From positions 744,001-808,000 of the forward strand of contig NZ_RAPE01000002.1 in NCBI RefSeq assembly GCF_003651245.1: a stretch of DNA of 64,000 bases. The letters run 5' to 3'. The stretch's first letter is position 1, and each line of letters starts with the position of its first letter. The DNA comes from Roseovarius spongiae (GTDB taxonomy: Bacteria; Pseudomonadota; Alphaproteobacteria; Rhodobacterales; Rhodobacteraceae). Under the pieces are notes generated by a model that saw nothing but the letters and a program-made list of their open reading frames with translations, ran no database searches and was not told the DNA's origin. Below are positions 8,077 through 20,088 of the stretch, in pieces. The position numbers and the translations under genes were made by a program.

Positions 8077-8361
8077 TCACTTGTTGACGTCGTCCTTGAT
8101 GATGCGCATCTGCCCGTCGCGCAGCCCGAAGACGCGTCGCAGCGCGGCCCAGGCGATCAGCGACAGCGCCGCGAAGATCAAGAGCAGCACAGGCAGCCCC
8201 CAGCCCGCGCCGGTCACCAGCAGCAGCAGGCCCACCAGCGCCGCGCCCATGCCGAAGCCGAGGAACACGTAGCCCGGCAGCAGCACCTCGACGATGCCCA
8301 GCAGCAGCGCGGCGGCCATCCACACCCACCAGAGCGACCAGAACGCGGCGCCGCCCATCAC
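8077..8361 (-). CDS. NfeD family inner-membrane protein (short form)
   Basis: A 94-residue protein with three predicted membrane segments (WWVWMAAALLLGIVEVLLPG, then VFLGFGMGAALVGLLLLV and LPVLLLIFAALSLIAWAAL), followed by a short polar tail instead of a long OB-fold domain. NfeD proteins partner with SPFH/stomatin proteins in membrane microdomains. The start overlaps the stop of the SPFH gene by four bases, giving a coupled pair. The shortness is usual for this subgroup rather than a truncation. Confidence 0.88.
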   Translation of the reverse strand: MMGGAAFWSLWWVWMAAALLLGIVEVLLPGYVFLGFGMGAALVGLLLLVTGAGWGLPVLLLIFAALSLIAWAALRRVFGLRDGQMRIIKDDVNK

Positions 8362-9251
8362 GAGCGTCCCTTGAGCATGCGGAAGGCGTCGCCGAACGCC
8401 TCGAGCGCGTTGGCGGGCACCACGATGGTGGATGATCCCGGCCCCGCGCCCAGCGCGTTCAGCGCCTCGACCTGTTTCAGCGCGACCTGGTATTGCGCCG
8501 CCTCCAGCCCGTTATCGGCGATCGCCTTGGCCACCACCGACGTGGCGTAGGCCTCGGCGTCCGAGGAGATGCGCCGCGCCTTGGCGCTTTGTTCGGCGGC
8601 GTAAAGCTCGGCGTCGGCGTTGAGCTCGACCGCGCGCTTGCGCCCCTCCGCCTCGGTCACGTGGGCGCGCCGGGCGCGTTCGGCGTTCAGTTGTTGCAGC
8701 ATGGCGTCGCGCGTCGCCTGATCGAGATTGACGTCGAGAAGCTCGGCGCGCGTCACTTCGATCCCCCAGTTGTCGACCGCGTCCTCGACGCTGGCCTTGA
8801 TCGTGGCGATGAGCTGCGAGCGGTTCGCCTGCACCTCGTCGAGATCCATCTTGCCGATCTCGGCGCGCACGATGCCGGCGACGGTCGTGGCGATGGCCCC
8901 GTCGACGTCGCGGATGCGGTAGACGGTCTTTTCCGGCTGAACGATGCGGTAGAAAACCGAGGTGTCGACCTGCACCAGAACGTTGTCCTTGGTGATCGCG
9001 TCCTGGCTGGCGGTGGGCAACTGGCGTTCGAGGATCGAGATGCGGTGCGCGATCTTGTCGAGGAAGGGCACGATCAGATTGATGCCCGGCCCCAGCACCG
9101 AATGGAGCCGGCCGAAGCGTTCGACCACGTGCTGTTCGGATTGCGGAACGATCTTGACCGCCTTCAGCGCGAAGACGATCAGGAGGAGCGCGAGCAGCAG
9201 GTAGATCAGGTTCTGGTCCAGAATGGCGGTGAGGATCGTGTCGATTTCCAC
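8358..9251 (-). CDS. SPFH/band 7 (stomatin-like, QmcA type) membrane protein
   Basis: A 297-residue protein with one N-terminal membrane anchor (NLIYLLLALLLIVFALKAV). The SPFH domain follows (IVPQSEQHVVERFGR, the LVQVDTSVFYRIV strand, and GIEVTRAELLDVN), then an alanine/glutamate-rich helical tail for oligomerisation. These proteins form large membrane assemblies that influence protease access and membrane domains. I use the GTG at 9251 because GGAG lies about nine bases upstream and it opens right before the anchor; the ATG at 9314 gives an implausible N-terminus. Coupled to NfeD. Confidence 0.9.
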   Translation of the reverse strand: MEIDTILTAILDQNLIYLLLALLLIVFALKAVKIVPQSEQHVVERFGRLHSVLGPGINLIVPFLDKIAHRISILERQLPTASQDAITKDNVLVQVDTSVFYRIVQPEKTVYRIRDVDGAIATTVAGIVRAEIGKMDLDEVQANRSQLIATIKASVEDAVDNWGIEVTRAELLDVNLDQATRDAMLQQLNAERARRAHVTEAEGRKRAVELNADAELYAAEQSAKARRISSDAEAYATSVVAKAIADNGLEAAQYQVALKQVEALNALGAGPGSSTIVVPANALEAFGDAFRMLKGRS

Positions 9252-9363
9252 GGTGAGAGTCTCCTGCGAGGAAAGGCGCCGCGCCGAAAAAGCGCGCATG
9301 ACCGGATGTTGCATGTCTTTTTGACGAGCGGAGCGCGCAAATGCAATGAAATTGGACGCCCCG

Positions 9364-12250
<2,887 letters not shown>

Positions 12251-12278
12251 GCGCGCCGCCAGCGTGGCAGTGCCAGTC

Positions 12279-12301
12279 AACCCTACAATAGTGTGGGTTT
12301 T
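12279..12301 (+). terminator. Weak intrinsic terminator after tgt
   Basis: AACCC (12279-12283) pairs with GGGTT (12295-12299). An inner ACA/TGT pairing extends the stem around a short loop, and a short T run follows. The stem is modest and the T run only four bases, so this is tentative. Confidence 0.35.
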
Positions 12302-12407
12302 GCGGCAGAAAGTCCTAGCTGAACTGTTTCAGGACGTGTTACGCACTCCTGATGGCGTTTTTTTGCCGATTTAAACCACTTTTGTTCGACCTTGGGAGGG
12401 TATAACG

Positions 12408-15400
12408 ATGACGACGCATGTTCTGAGCGGGTTTTCAGTAACTTACGATGGTAGCGATAATGTGACGGCCGTCGGGTCGGCCACGCTCAACCTGCGATTC
12501 AACGACAGCGTGACGAGTTTCAGCTACACCGTCGTGGGCGCCCCCGCCCCCGGGGATTTGCCGGAAGTCGAGGTTCTTCCCGATCCGGACGCCGCGCTCA
12601 TGAACGGCGCGCCGATCCCGATGACGTCGGAGACGTCGTTCGGCTATATCGAGACGTCCGCGGGCATCACGCATATCCTCGCGGTGGAGTTCGGCGGCGT
12701 CGACTACATCTTCCAGATCGGCGGCGTGCTGCTCACCGAGCCGACCACCGTCGCCGAGTTCAACGCGCTCGACGCGTCTATCACCGGTATTGGGCAATCC
12801 ACCGGTTCCTACGCCCCCGGCCAGTCGATTGCGCTGGCCACGATCCCCGGGCATTCCTCGTTTGAGGCCGAAGTCATCAACGGCACGGCGGGCTCGGAGC
12901 TCCTGCTGGGCGGCGCGGGCGACGACACCGTCGACGGGATGGGCGGCGACGACACGATCGACGGCGGCGACGGCAACGACCAGATCGTGGTGGGCGAGGG
13001 CAATCCTGTCATCCTCGGCAGCGCGGGCAGCGATACGATTGATTTCGGCGGGTTGAGCAACGGTTACGCGATACTGGATTACTCGGGCTTCGGGTTGAGC
13101 GCGACAGCCGCCATCGACGTCATCATCGACGGCGTCGCCAACACCGGCAGCATCGAGAAGGTCGAGGAGGGCAGCGGGGTCGCGCTGGGTATCGACATGA
13201 TCACCGAGGTGGACAATCCGATGTACGCGGGCTGGTATAACGGCGGGCTCCACATCTCCGGCACGCTTTACGGCGACGATTTCGAGATCGTCTCGCCGTC
13301 GAACAGCTGGATCAGCATCGCGCCGGGCGCCGGGAACGACCACATCATCGCCGACGTCGCGGGCGGCGACCGCGGCGTGCGTCTGGATTACCGCGATGCG
13401 CCCGGCGGCGTGACGGCCGACCTGGCCAGCGGGACGATCAGTGACGGGTTCGGCTCCACCGACACGATCACCGGCTCGATCAGCGAGCTCAGGACCGGAA
13501 ACGGCAATGACAGCGTGCTGGGCTCAAGCGGGAACGACCGGTTCATCCTCAGCGGCGGGACGGACACGGTGGACGGCGCAGGCGGCAATGACCTGGTGCG
13601 CTATGACCGCTCACCGGTCGATAGCGGGGTCACTGTCGACCTCGCCGCCGGAACCGCGACCGGTACATGGAACGGCACGGGCTTCACCCATAACCTGTCC
13701 AATATCGAGGACATACGCGGCGGCAACTTTGCCGACACCATCATCGGGGACGGCGCCAACAACTATTTCCGCGGCAATGATGGCGACGATACGCTGGATG
13801 GCGCCAGTGGGAACGACACGCTGGACGGCGGCGGCGGCAATGATTCGCTGTCGGGCGGCGACGGCCATGATCTCCTGCTGGGCGGCCAGGGCGACGACTC
13901 GCTCTATGGCGGGCTGGGCGATGATACGCTTGTCGGCGGAGATGGCGACGATTACCTGAACTCGGGCGACAGTGCGGGGGCCAGCGAGACCGAATACGAC
14001 GTCGTGCTGCCGGGCAGGGGGGTGAACACCGTCGATTTCAGCCAGGTGTTGAACGGCTATGTCAGCGTCGATACCCGGGATGTGGCCGACAGCCTGGCGC
14101 AGGGCGGGCTGATTACCATCAATGGCGTCAGCAATAGCGGCTCGATCTATTATACCAGTTCCCATCAGACCACCTTTACGAACGTCGTGAATCCGCTCCT
14201 GTCGGGATGGACCACGGGCGGGCTGAGTATCAAGGACAGCAGTTTCGACGACGTTTACGACATCACGCTTGGCGCCAACCAGTGGATGCAGATCCAGGGG
14301 AATGCTCTCGGCTCGAGCACCTACAACGTGAGCGGCCCGCAGATCCTGCGGCTCGATTACGGAGGTCTTCTGACCGCCATCAACGTGGACCTGAATCTCG
14401 GATCCAATCAGATCAACAAGGGCTCGGGCAATTATGACACCATCAACGGCGCCGTCTGGGAAGTGCGAGGCGGCGGCGGTGATGACGTCATAACGGGCAC
14501 GGGCACCGACGAGGGCTTTATCGGTGGCGGCGGGGCCAATGTCATGGACGGGGGCGGCGGATTCGACCGGCTGCGCTATTCGCACGATCCCTATGACAGC
14601 GGCATAACGATGAACATGAACGCCGGGTCGGTTTCGGGCACCTGGAATGGCTTCGCGTTCACCGACACGGTCAGCAACATGGAGCATCTCGTCGGGACTC
14701 AGCATGACGACCTGATGCTTGGCAACAACGCCGTGGATGAACTGATCGACGGCGATTCAGGCGACGACATCATCGACGGCGGCGGCGGTAACGATACGCT
14801 GACGGGCGGAAGCGGCGCCGACACCTTCATCTTTGGCGCGGGCGACGGCAACGACTCGATCACCGATTTCGGGCTCACGGATACGCTGGACGTGAGCGAC
14901 ATGGGGCTCACCGAAGTCGAGTTGAACGCGATCTATAACGCCGCAACCGACACCGGCGGCGGCGCGCAGGTCGATTACGGCAACGGCACGGTCGTGACCT
15001 TCCAGGGGCGCACCGCGGCCGAGATAAAGGCCGCGTTCGCGACCAACACGCCGCCGGTGGCCACGATCGAAGACCAGACGCTGTCACCGCTCTACTGGGT
15101 GCGGCTGAGCGATGTGCTCAGCTACTCTGACCCGGATGGTGACCCGGCGACGCAATACGGGCTGTTCGATGGCGAAGGGTCCAACAACAACTGGTGGATC
15201 GAGGGCATCGGCCTTGTCGATGCGACCAGCGATGTCGCGAACGGCTACACCACCTCTGCGGCCGCGTCCGATATCTGGCTCAAGGGTGACGCCAGCGGAT
15301 CGACCCAGACCATGTTCATCCGCGCCCATGACGGCACGGACTGGGGGGCGTGGGACGATTTCACGCTGACCACCGAGGCGACCAACACGCCGCCGGTGGC

Positions 15401-16046
15401 CACGATCGAAGACCAGACCGTCGCGCCGGTCCACTGGATCCGCCTGAGCGACGTGCTCAGCTACTCTGACCCGGATGGCGACCCGGCGACGCAATACGGG
15501 CTGTTCGATGGCGAAGGGTCCAACAACAACTGGTGGATCGAGGGCATCGGCCTTGTCGATGCGACCAGCGATGTCGCGAACGGCTACACCACCTCTGCGG
15601 CCGCGTCCGATATCTGGCTCAAGGGTGACGCCAGCGGATCGACCCAGACCATGTTCATCCGCGCCCATGACGGCACGGATTGGGGGGCGTGGGACGATTT
15701 CACGCTGACCACCGAGGCGCCCGGGAACACCGCGCCGACCCTCACGGTCGAGGACCAGACGATCGGTGCGGATATCTGGCAGCTGTTCGATTCCAGTATC
15801 TTCACCTTCAACGACGTCGACGGCGACACGCTTCAGAAGATCGAGGTTTGGGACGACGAGGACGAGCATAGCTGGTGGATCACCGACGATTACGTCGACG
15901 CCACCACCGGCTACGAGACGAGCGACATCGCCAACACCCGGTTCCAGGGCGCGGCGGAGGCGGATGTCCAGACGCTCTGGGTGCGCGGCTTTGACGGCAC
16001 GGACTGGAGCGGCTGGGATTCGTTCGAGTTGACCACCACGGTCTGA
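12408..16046 (+). CDS. RTX (hemolysin-type calcium-binding) repeat protein, 1212 residues
   Basis: A large, acidic, cysteine-poor protein with no N-terminal signal peptide, as for type I secretion substrates. Order of parts: a unique N-terminal domain (1 to about 160); RTX nonapeptides GGAGDDTVDG and so on (about 165-200); a 250-residue module (about 205-455); RTX block 2 (about 457-520); a diverged second copy of the same module (about 530-775, sharing DFxxxxNGY, GTWNG, DTVSN/NLSN); RTX block 3 (about 780-815); then three repeats of about 110 residues with SDPDGDP, NNNWWIEG and DGTDWGAWDDF. GGGAGG precedes the ATG. RTX blocks bind calcium outside the cell. Adhesin, enzyme or surface layer cannot be told apart. 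No secretion genes are adjacent. Confidence 0.85.
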   Translation: MTTHVLSGFSVTYDGSDNVTAVGSATLNLRFNDSVTSFSYTVVGAPAPGDLPEVEVLPDPDAALMNGAPIPMTSETSFGYIETSAGITHILAVEFGGVDYIFQIGGVLLTEPTTVAEFNALDASITGIGQSTGSYAPGQSIALATIPGHSSFEAEVINGTAGSELLLGGAGDDTVDGMGGDDTIDGGDGNDQIVVGEGNPVILGSAGSDTIDFGGLSNGYAILDYSGFGLSATAAIDVIIDGVANTGSIEKVEEGSGVALGIDMITEVDNPMYAGWYNGGLHISGTLYGDDFEIVSPSNSWISIAPGAGNDHIIADVAGGDRGVRLDYRDAPGGVTADLASGTISDGFGSTDTITGSISELRTGNGNDSVLGSSGNDRFILSGGTDTVDGAGGNDLVRYDRSPVDSGVTVDLAAGTATGTWNGTGFTHNLSNIEDIRGGNFADTIIGDGANNYFRGNDGDDTLDGASGNDTLDGGGGNDSLSGGDGHDLLLGGQGDDSLYGGLGDDTLVGGDGDDYLNSGDSAGASETEYDVVLPGRGVNTVDFSQVLNGYVSVDTRDVADSLAQGGLITINGVSNSGSIYYTSSHQTTFTNVVNPLLSGWTTGGLSIKDSSFDDVYDITLGANQWMQIQGNALGSSTYNVSGPQILRLDYGGLLTAINVDLNLGSNQINKGSGNYDTINGAVWEVRGGGGDDVITGTGTDEGFIGGGGANVMDGGGGFDRLRYSHDPYDSGITMNMNAGSVSGTWNGFAFTDTVSNMEHLVGTQHDDLMLGNNAVDELIDGDSGDDIIDGGGGNDTLTGGSGADTFIFGAGDGNDSITDFGLTDTLDVSDMGLTEVELNAIYNAATDTGGGAQVDYGNGTVVTFQGRTAAEIKAAFATNTPPVATIEDQTLSPLYWVRLSDVLSYSDPDGDPATQYGLFDGEGSNNNWWIEGIGLVDATSDVANGYTTSAAASDIWLKGDASGSTQTMFIRAHDGTDWGAWDDFTLTTEATNTPPVATIEDQTVAPVHWIRLSDVLSYSDPDGDPATQYGLFDGEGSNNNWWIEGIGLVDATSDVANGYTTSAAASDIWLKGDASGSTQTMFIRAHDGTDWGAWDDFTLTTEAPGNTAPTLTVEDQTIGADIWQLFDSSIFTFNDVDGDTLQKIEVWDDEDEHSWWITDDYVDATTGYETSDIANTRFQGAAEADVQTLWVRGFDGTDWSGWDSFELTTTV
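15042..15719 (+). repeat. Tandem 339-bp direct repeat inside the RTX gene
   Basis: Copy 1 spans 15042-15380 and copy 2 spans 15381-15719; each encodes 113 residues. From the SYSDPDGDP segment to the end of each unit I find only two silent-looking base differences (GGT/GGC and GAC/GAT). The first 80 or so bases of the units differ more. A third, clearly diverged unit follows from 15720. The near identity points to a recent duplication or gene conversion. Confidence 0.9.
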
Positions 16047-16065
16047 TCCCCGTGCAGCACGGAAA

Positions 16066-16105
16066 GAGCGCCCCGGCCCGTCAAGCCGGGGCGCTTGCCG
16101 TTTTT
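16066..16105 (+). terminator. Intrinsic terminator after the RTX gene
   Basis: A perfect 10-bp stem, GCGCCCCGGC (16068-16077) with GCCGGGGCGC (16085-16094), closes a 7-base loop. A T-rich tract including five Ts at 16101-16105 follows. It lies 20 bases after the stop codon. Confidence 0.85.
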
Positions 16106-16164
16106 GCAAAGGTCGGTTCAGGACTTGCCGGGTTGCGGCCGCAAGGGCATTCTGAACCCGCAAG

Positions 16165-16194
16165 GTTGAAAGCGGGCTGGGTTTGCCCCACTTA
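16165..16194 (+). promoter_or_regulatory. Heat-shock (sigma-32/RpoH) type promoter of lon
   Basis: GTTGAAA (16165-16171) and CCCCACTTA (16186-16194) are separated by 14 bases. This closely matches the known RpoH consensus CTTGAAA, 11-16 bases, CCCCATTTA. Transcription would start near 16201, leaving a leader of about 95 bases that contains GC-rich inverted repeats before the lon ATG. Confidence 0.75.
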
Positions 16195-16296
16195 AAGACT
16201 CGATAGACGGAGAGGGCGTGGCCGCCATTACGGGGCCGGCCCTCTTGCCAAGAAGAAGGCCGGGCCGCCAGAGCCCGCCAAACACAAGGAAAGAGC

Positions 16297-18705
16297 ATGC
16301 AAGAGCCCCTCAATTCCTCCTACCCGGTGCTGCCGCTGCGCGACATCGTGGTGTTCCCGCACATGATCGTGCCGCTTTTCGTGGGCCGCGAGAAATCGGT
16401 GCGCGCCCTCGAGGAGGTGATGGCGGATGACAAGCAGATCCTGCTGTCCAGCCAGATCGACCCCAGCGTGGACGAGCCCGAAGCCAGCGGCATCTACAAG
16501 GCCGGCGTGCTGGCCAATGTGCTGCAACTGCTGAAACTGCCCGACGGCACCGTCAAGGTGCTGGTCGAGGGCGTGGCGCGGGTGCGGATCGTCGAGTATC
16601 TCGACAATGACGAGTTCTTCGAGGCGCGCGCCGAATACCTGACCGAAATGCCCGGCGACAGCGCCACCATCGAGGCGCTGCTGCGCACCGTCGGCCAGGA
16701 ATTCGAACGCTACGCCAAGGTCAAGAAGAACATCCCCGAAGAGGCGCTGACCGCCGTTGGCGATTCGGATGATCCCGCGCGGCTGGCCGACCTCGTCGCC
16801 GGCCATCTGGGCATCGACGTTGAGCGCAAGCAGGAGCTTCTCGAAACCCTCGCCGTGTCCGAGCGACTCGAGAAGGTCTATGGCCTGATGCAGGGCGAGA
16901 TGAGCGTGTTGCAGGTCGAGAAGAAGATCAAGACGCGCGTGAAATCGCAGATGGAGCGCACCCAGCGCGAATACTACCTGAATGAGCAGATGAAGGCCAT
17001 TCAGAAGGAGCTGGGCGATGGCGAAGAGGGCGAAGGCGAAGTCGCCGAGCTCGAAAAGCGCATCAGCGAGACCAAGCTTTCCAAGGAGGCGCGCGAGAAG
17101 GCCGAAGGCGAGCTCAAGAAGCTCAAGAACATGAGCCCGATGAGTGCGGAAGCCACGGTCGTGCGCAACTATCTCGACTGGATGCTGTCGATCCCGTGGG
17201 GCAAGAAATCCCGCGTGAAGAAGGATCTGTCGCGCGCCGAGAAGATCCTCGACGACGACCACTATGGCCTTGAGAAGGTCAAGGAGCGCATCGTCGAATA
17301 CCTCGCCGTGCAGCAACGTTCGAAAAAGCTGAAGGGGCCGATCATGTGCCTCGTCGGCCCGCCGGGCGTGGGCAAGACGAGCCTTGGCAAATCCGTGGCG
17401 CGCGCCACGGGGCGCGAGTTTATCCGCATCTCGCTTGGCGGCGTGCGCGACGAATCCGAGATCCGCGGCCACCGTCGGACCTATATCGGCTCCATGCCCG
17501 GCAAGATCATCCAGGCGCTGAAAAAGGCCAAGACGACGAACCCGCTGATCCTGCTCGATGAAATCGACAAGATGGGGCAGGATTTCCGGGGCGACCCGGC
17601 GTCGGCGATGCTCGAGGTGCTCGATCCGGAACAGAACTCCACCTTCGTGGATCACTATCTCGAGGTCGAATATGACCTCAGCAACGTGATGTTTCTGACC
17701 ACGTCGAACAGCTACAACATGCCGGGACCGCTGATGGACCGGATGGAGATCATTCCGCTGGCCGGCTACACCGAGGACGAGAAGCGCGAAATCGCCAAGC
17801 AGCACCTGCTTGAAAAGCAGATCAAGAACCACGGCCTGAAGGCCCGCGAGTTTGAGCTGACCGATACCGCGCTGACCGACATCATCCGGTACTACACGCG
17901 CGAGGCGGGTGTGCGGAACCTCGAACGCGAGATCGCCAAGGTCGCGCGCAAGGCGGTGACGCGGATCATCAAGAAGCAGGACGACTCGATCACGGTGACG
18001 CCCGAGAACCTGGGCGACTTCCTGGGCGTGCGCAAGCACAAGTACGGCATCGCCGAGGAAGAGGACCAGGTCGGCGTCGTGACCGGACTGGCTTATACCT
18101 CGGTCGGGGGCGAACTGCTCAACATCGAGGCGCTGCGCCTGCCGGGCAAGGGCCGGATGAAGACGACCGGGAAGCTTGGCGACGTGATGAAGGAATCGAT
18201 CGACGCGGCCAATTCCTACGTTCGCTCGGTCGCGCCCGCCATCGGGATCAAGCCGCCGCGGCTCGAGAACTGGGATATTCACGTGCACGTTCCCGAGGGC
18301 GCCACGCCCAAGGACGGGCCGAGCGCGGGGCTCGCGATGGTGACCTCCATCGTGTCGGTGCTGACCGGCATCCCGGTGCGCAAGGATATCGCCATGACCG
18401 GCGAGGTGACGCTGCGCGGCAACGCGCTGCCCATCGGCGGGCTGAAGGAGAAACTGCTCGCCGCGCTCCGGGGCGGCATCAAGACGGTGCTGATCCCGCA
18501 GGAGAACGAAAAGGACCTCGTGGAGATCCCCGACAACGTGAAGGAGGGGCTCGAGATCGTTCCGGTCACCCATGTCCGCGACGTGCTGCGCCTCGCGCTC
18601 ACTGAAACGCCCAAGGCGATCGAGTGGGACGAAGCCGCGGAAGAGGCCGCCGCCGCCGAGGCCGCGCTCAAGCGCGAAGGCGGCGCGGGCGCCACGGCGC
18701 ATTAG
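16297..18705 (+). CDS. lon: ATP-dependent protease Lon
   Basis: Degrades misfolded and specific regulatory proteins in the cytoplasm. In Caulobacter and relatives this includes cell-cycle factors. The 802-residue chain has the N-terminal LON substrate domain ([15 protein letters not shown]), a coiled-coil linker, the AAA+ module with Walker [10 protein letters not shown] (about residues 353-361) and LLDEIDKMG, and the protease domain with catalytic Ser in DGPSAGLAM (Ser676) and Lys in [10 protein letters not shown] (Lys719). Length is normal. Transcribed alone from an RpoH-like promoter and ended by a strong terminator. Confidence 0.98.
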   Translation: MQEPLNSSYPVLPLRDIVVFPHMIVPLFVGREKSVRALEEVMADDKQILLSSQIDPSVDEPEASGIYKAGVLANVLQLLKLPDGTVKVLVEGVARVRIVEYLDNDEFFEARAEYLTEMPGDSATIEALLRTVGQEFERYAKVKKNIPEEALTAVGDSDDPARLADLVAGHLGIDVERKQELLETLAVSERLEKVYGLMQGEMSVLQVEKKIKTRVKSQMERTQREYYLNEQMKAIQKELGDGEEGEGEVAELEKRISETKLSKEAREKAEGELKKLKNMSPMSAEATVVRNYLDWMLSIPWGKKSRVKKDLSRAEKILDDDHYGLEKVKERIVEYLAVQQRSKKLKGPIMCLVGPPGVGKTSLGKSVARATGREFIRISLGGVRDESEIRGHRRTYIGSMPGKIIQALKKAKTTNPLILLDEIDKMGQDFRGDPASAMLEVLDPEQNSTFVDHYLEVEYDLSNVMFLTTSNSYNMPGPLMDRMEIIPLAGYTEDEKREIAKQHLLEKQIKNHGLKAREFELTDTALTDIIRYYTREAGVRNLEREIAKVARKAVTRIIKKQDDSITVTPENLGDFLGVRKHKYGIAEEEDQVGVVTGLAYTSVGGELLNIEALRLPGKGRMKTTGKLGDVMKESIDAANSYVRSVAPAIGIKPPRLENWDIHVHVPEGATPKDGPSAGLAMVTSIVSVLTGIPVRKDIAMTGEVTLRGNALPIGGLKEKLLAALRGGIKTVLIPQENEKDLVEIPDNVKEGLEIVPVTHVRDVLRLALTETPKAIEWDEAAEEAAAAEAALKREGGAGATAH

Positions 18706-18735
18706 AAGCGCCCTGCAACCCTCTGATTCAAGCTG

Positions 18736-18766
18736 AAGAGCGCCCCCGTTATGGGGGCGCTCTTTT
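18736..18766 (+). terminator. Intrinsic terminator after lon
   Basis: GAGCGCCCCC (18738-18747) pairs perfectly with GGGGGCGCTC (18753-18762) around a 5-base loop, extended by an A-T pair on each side and followed by TTTT. It also sits just past the 3' end of the convergent phosphotransferase gene. Confidence 0.88.
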
Positions 18767-18782
18767 CATGTCCGCCGGGTGG

Positions 18783-19718
18783 TCAGAGCGCCCGCAAATC
18801 CTCCAGCAATTCCTGCGCCATCTTCTCCGCCCGGACGATCCGCGATTGCGGCAGGACGGAGGATTCGACCCGGATCAGCGCCTCGAACCCCAGCATGAAG
18901 GGCAGGAACAGCTCGCGCTCGACGGGCGCGAGCGCGAAGGCGGCGGCGAAGGCGTCGAGCCCCGCGCGGCTGACGCCGAACCGGCGCGGTCCGCCCAAGT
19001 TGATGCGCCGTCGTCCCAGGTGCATCAGGAACCGCGCCATGTCCTTGTAGATCGGCAGGCGGTGCGAGCCGCCGGTGTCGATGCCCGTCAGGCGGTCGCC
19101 CTCGGCGATGAGGTTGTTGGGGTGGAAATCACCATGCGTGATGGCGACGCGCCACTGCGTTGCATCCATCCGCGCGGCGAGGCGCTGCATTTCCGCGAGA
19201 ATCCCGGCCTCATGCGCCGCTATCTGCGCGAAGGGTTGCTGTTCGGCGGCGCTCTCGGCGCGGCGCAGCCAGCCCTCGGGCGCCGCGGGGCGCCAGGATT
19301 CGGACATCGCGGTGCTGGCGCGCAGCCAGTCGGCGGCGGCGTGCAGCCAGGGCGGGCGGGCAGGCGGCGCAAGCGACCGGAGGTGTTCGAGCAGCGGGAC
19401 GCCGCGCACGTCCTCGACGATGATCACGCCATGCCCGGGGCAGGCGTGAAGCGGACGCGCGATCCGGAAGCGCCCCTCGGCCATGTGGGGCCAGAGGCGC
19501 TGCATCTCGTCCCATTCGGCGGCGGTCGCGCCGCCATCGGGGCGCAGGGAGAGCCGCACGACCGCGCGGGTTTCCCTGAACATCGCGCGAAAAATCACCC
19601 GTTTGGCGGGGACGTGACGGATGATTTCGAGCGGCTCCAGCATGGCGAGAGAGGGATCATGGGCGCCTGCCGCCTCGAGCTTTCGGGCAATGATCAGGCT
19701 GGTCTCGAGATCGGTCAT
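18783..19718 (-). CDS. Phosphotransferase (APH/choline kinase-like) family protein
   Basis: A 311-residue kinase-like protein. The catalytic loop reads ITHGDFHPNNLI (His-Gly-Asp, then Asn), followed by GIDTGGSHRLPIYKDMARFL. The second motif has IDTGG where the family usually has an IDxxD metal-binding pattern; the Asp is present but its context is unusual. The ATP-binding lobe is visible as VIFRAMFRETRAVVRLSL. The substrate is unknown: these enzymes phosphorylate small alcohols, sugars or antibiotics. Convergent with lon and divergent from xseB; no operon partner. Confidence 0.78.
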   Translation of the reverse strand: MTDLETSLIIARKLEAAGAHDPSLAMLEPLEIIRHVPAKRVIFRAMFRETRAVVRLSLRPDGGATAAEWDEMQRLWPHMAEGRFRIARPLHACPGHGVIIVEDVRGVPLLEHLRSLAPPARPPWLHAAADWLRASTAMSESWRPAAPEGWLRRAESAAEQQPFAQIAAHEAGILAEMQRLAARMDATQWRVAITHGDFHPNNLIAEGDRLTGIDTGGSHRLPIYKDMARFLMHLGRRRINLGGPRRFGVSRAGLDAFAAAFALAPVERELFLPFMLGFEALIRVESSVLPQSRIVRAEKMAQELLEDLRAL

Positions 19719-19840
19719 CGGCCTTCGGGCGCATTGGGCATGGCGTCACTTGAGCGGATGGCCCGGGGCGCGTCAACCGAATTGAACCCTGCCGCGCGCG
19801 CGTCTAAGGTGCGCGCGATTGCGAGGCAGGGAGACGCGCG

Positions 19841-20083
19841 ATGACCGACAAGGCGGTTTCGGAGATGAGCTTTGAAGAGGCGATGGCCGAACTCGAACAG
19901 GTGGTCGGCAAGCTCGAGCGCGGCGACGTGCCGCTCGAAGCGTCGATCACGCTGTATGAACGCGGCGCCGCGCTCAAGAAACGCTGCGAGGACAAGCTGA
20001 AGGAAGCCGAGGAGAAGGTTGCCGCGATCACCCTTGACGGGGACGGGCAGCCGCTGGGAACGACGCCCGTGGAGGGGCAGTAA
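19841..20083 (+). CDS. xseB: Exodeoxyribonuclease VII small subunit
   Basis: An 80-residue helical protein beginning MTDKAVSEMSFEEAMAELEQ, with VVGKLERGDVPLEASITLYE and RCEDKLKEAEEKV, all typical of XseB. It combines with the large subunit XseA, which is not in the window, to degrade single-stranded DNA in mismatch repair and recombination. It starts the xseB-ispA-dxs-tag run; only five bases separate it from ispA. Linkage of xseB to ispA and dxs is common in bacteria. Confidence 0.96.
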   Translation: MTDKAVSEMSFEEAMAELEQVVGKLERGDVPLEASITLYERGAALKKRCEDKLKEAEEKVAAITLDGDGQPLGTTPVEGQ

Positions 20084-20088
20084 CGCCC

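Noticed and set aside
12328..12342. A LexA-like GAAC-N7-GGAC upstream of the RTX gene
   Set aside because: One mismatch to the reverse form GAAC-N7-GAAC, and no functional reason for SOS control of this gene.
16228..18702. An 824-codon open frame on the minus strand opposite lon
   Set aside because: It mirrors lon exactly, and its composition (His/Leu/Arg/Gly-rich) is typical of the antisense of a GC-rich gene.
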